Assembly (NCBI GenBank): GCA_026713205.1
Contig: JAPOOY010000285.1
Span: 1 to 16,085 of the forward strand
Length of the DNA stretch: 16,085 bases
Direction of reading: 5' to 3'
DNA from: Bdellovibrionales bacterium
GTDB taxonomy: Bacteria > Bdellovibrionota > Bdellovibrionia > Bdellovibrionales > UBA1609
Under the pieces are notes generated by a model. That model worked only from the letters and a program-made list of their open reading frames with translations, was not told where the DNA came from and searched no databases. Position numbers and translations under genes: made by a program. Position 1 is the stretch's first letter; each line of letters starts with the position of its first letter. Positions 15,573 to 16,085 of this stretch are shown one piece after another.

Positions 15573-16085
15573 ATGACAGAAAAAATGAAAGTTCTTTTAG
15601 TGGAGGGGATTCACTCCCAGGCTGATCAGCGTCTCAGTCAGGCGGGGCTGGAAATTAAACGGTTAGCGCAGTCTCCGGCCTCCAAAGGCCTTATCAGTGA
15701 GTTGCAGAAAGGAGTTTCCGTTTTAGGTTCCCGCTCCCGGACACAGATTACAAAAGAGATATTGGATGCCTCCAATCTCCTGGTCGTGGGAGCTTTTTGT
15801 ATTGGTGTCAATCAGATTGATTTAAAGGCCGCCACTCAGCGGGGAGTGGCTGTTTTTAATGCGCCTTATAGCAATACCCGCAGTGTGGCGGAACTGGTTA
15901 TGGGCCTTATTATTTCTCTTTCCCGAAAGGTGTGTTATTTGTCTCGTTCTTTGCATCAGGGAGAGTGGAGGAAGTCAGCTAAGGGAGCCTTTGAAATTCG
16001 GGGAAAAACCCTTGGCATTATAGGTTATGGTCACATTGGCAGTCAGGCGAGTGTTTTAGCCGAAGCCCTGGGGATGAAGGTGGTT
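15573..16085 (+). CDS. serA: D-3-phosphoglycerate dehydrogenase, N-terminal part
   Basis: NAD-dependent oxidation of 3-phosphoglycerate, the first step of phosphorylated serine synthesis, in the cytosol. The 171 residues in the window read MTEKMKVLLVEGIHSQADQR onward and continue past the edge. Family landmarks are LGSRSRTQIT (~51-60), GAFCIGVNQIDL (~73-84), FNAPYSNTRSVAEL (~95-108) and the nucleotide-binding GIIGYGHIGSQ with GxGxxG at residues 151-156. The order and wording closely follow the E. coli-type SerA. The catalytic Arg, Glu and His, and any ACT domain for serine feedback, would lie beyond the edge. A GAGG (15561-15564) precedes the ATG by eight bases, just downstream of the palindromic element. 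Confidence 0.93.
   Translation, partial: MTEKMKVLLVEGIHSQADQRLSQAGLEIKRLAQSPASKGLISELQKGVSVLGSRSRTQITKEILDASNLLVVGAFCIGVNQIDLKAATQRGVAVFNAPYSNTRSVAELVMGLIISLSRKVCYLSRSLHQGEWRKSAKGAFEIRGKTLGIIGYGHIGSQASVLAEALGMKVV

Overview
The window is a stretch of bacterial chromosome carrying core housekeeping genes, an AT-richer accessory island, and an unusual density of palindromic intergenic repeats. Signal peptides together with a predicted outer-membrane beta-barrel protein (14557-15096, C-terminal Phe) point to a double-membrane (Gram-negative) organism. The glycyl-tRNA synthetase is the single-chain alpha2 type rather than the glyQ/glyS two-subunit type of most Proteobacteria. I cannot name the lineage from the sequence alone.

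Layout. 1-1017: repeat-filled intergenic DNA. 1018-8725 (+): tightly packed operon of glycyl-tRNA synthetase, pyruvate phosphate dikinase (starts inside the synthetase gene) and the condensin ATPase SMC (starts on the base after the ppdK stop). 8726-9062: a complete 223-bp palindromic element. 9063-11647: accessory island. On the minus strand a ParD-like antitoxin-type protein is followed 3 bases later by a 630-residue protein with an N-terminal export signal or membrane anchor, a helical HEAT-like body and a C-terminal Vsr/MTES_1575-like PD-(D/E)XK nuclease domain; a small XRE-type regulator is divergent from them. 11712-12446 (-): dienelactone hydrolase-family enzyme. 12447-13062: degenerate repeat ends. 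13063-13458 (+): small predicted exported protein of unknown function. 13494-13765: second complete palindromic element, with an internal duplication. 13835-15096 (-): outer-membrane protein followed by RNase III. 15347-15551: a further palindromic element. 15573 to the window edge (+): N-terminal 171 residues of D-3-phosphoglycerate dehydrogenase (serA).

Two things stand out. The first is a family of roughly 210-270 bp MITE-like elements. Each has terminal inverted repeats related to TATACCGATCGGGTTTGAAA and a conserved central hairpin (TGCGACT-GTA-AGTCGCT). Between ends and core lie inverted arms of at least two unrelated sequences, each still self-complementary, so folding appears to be conserved although the arm sequence is not. 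The second is the ParD-like / exported HEAT-nuclease / XRE locus. It has the layout of a toxin-antitoxin or defence module but lacks any classical RelE/ParE-type toxin, and is the best candidate here for an undescribed system.
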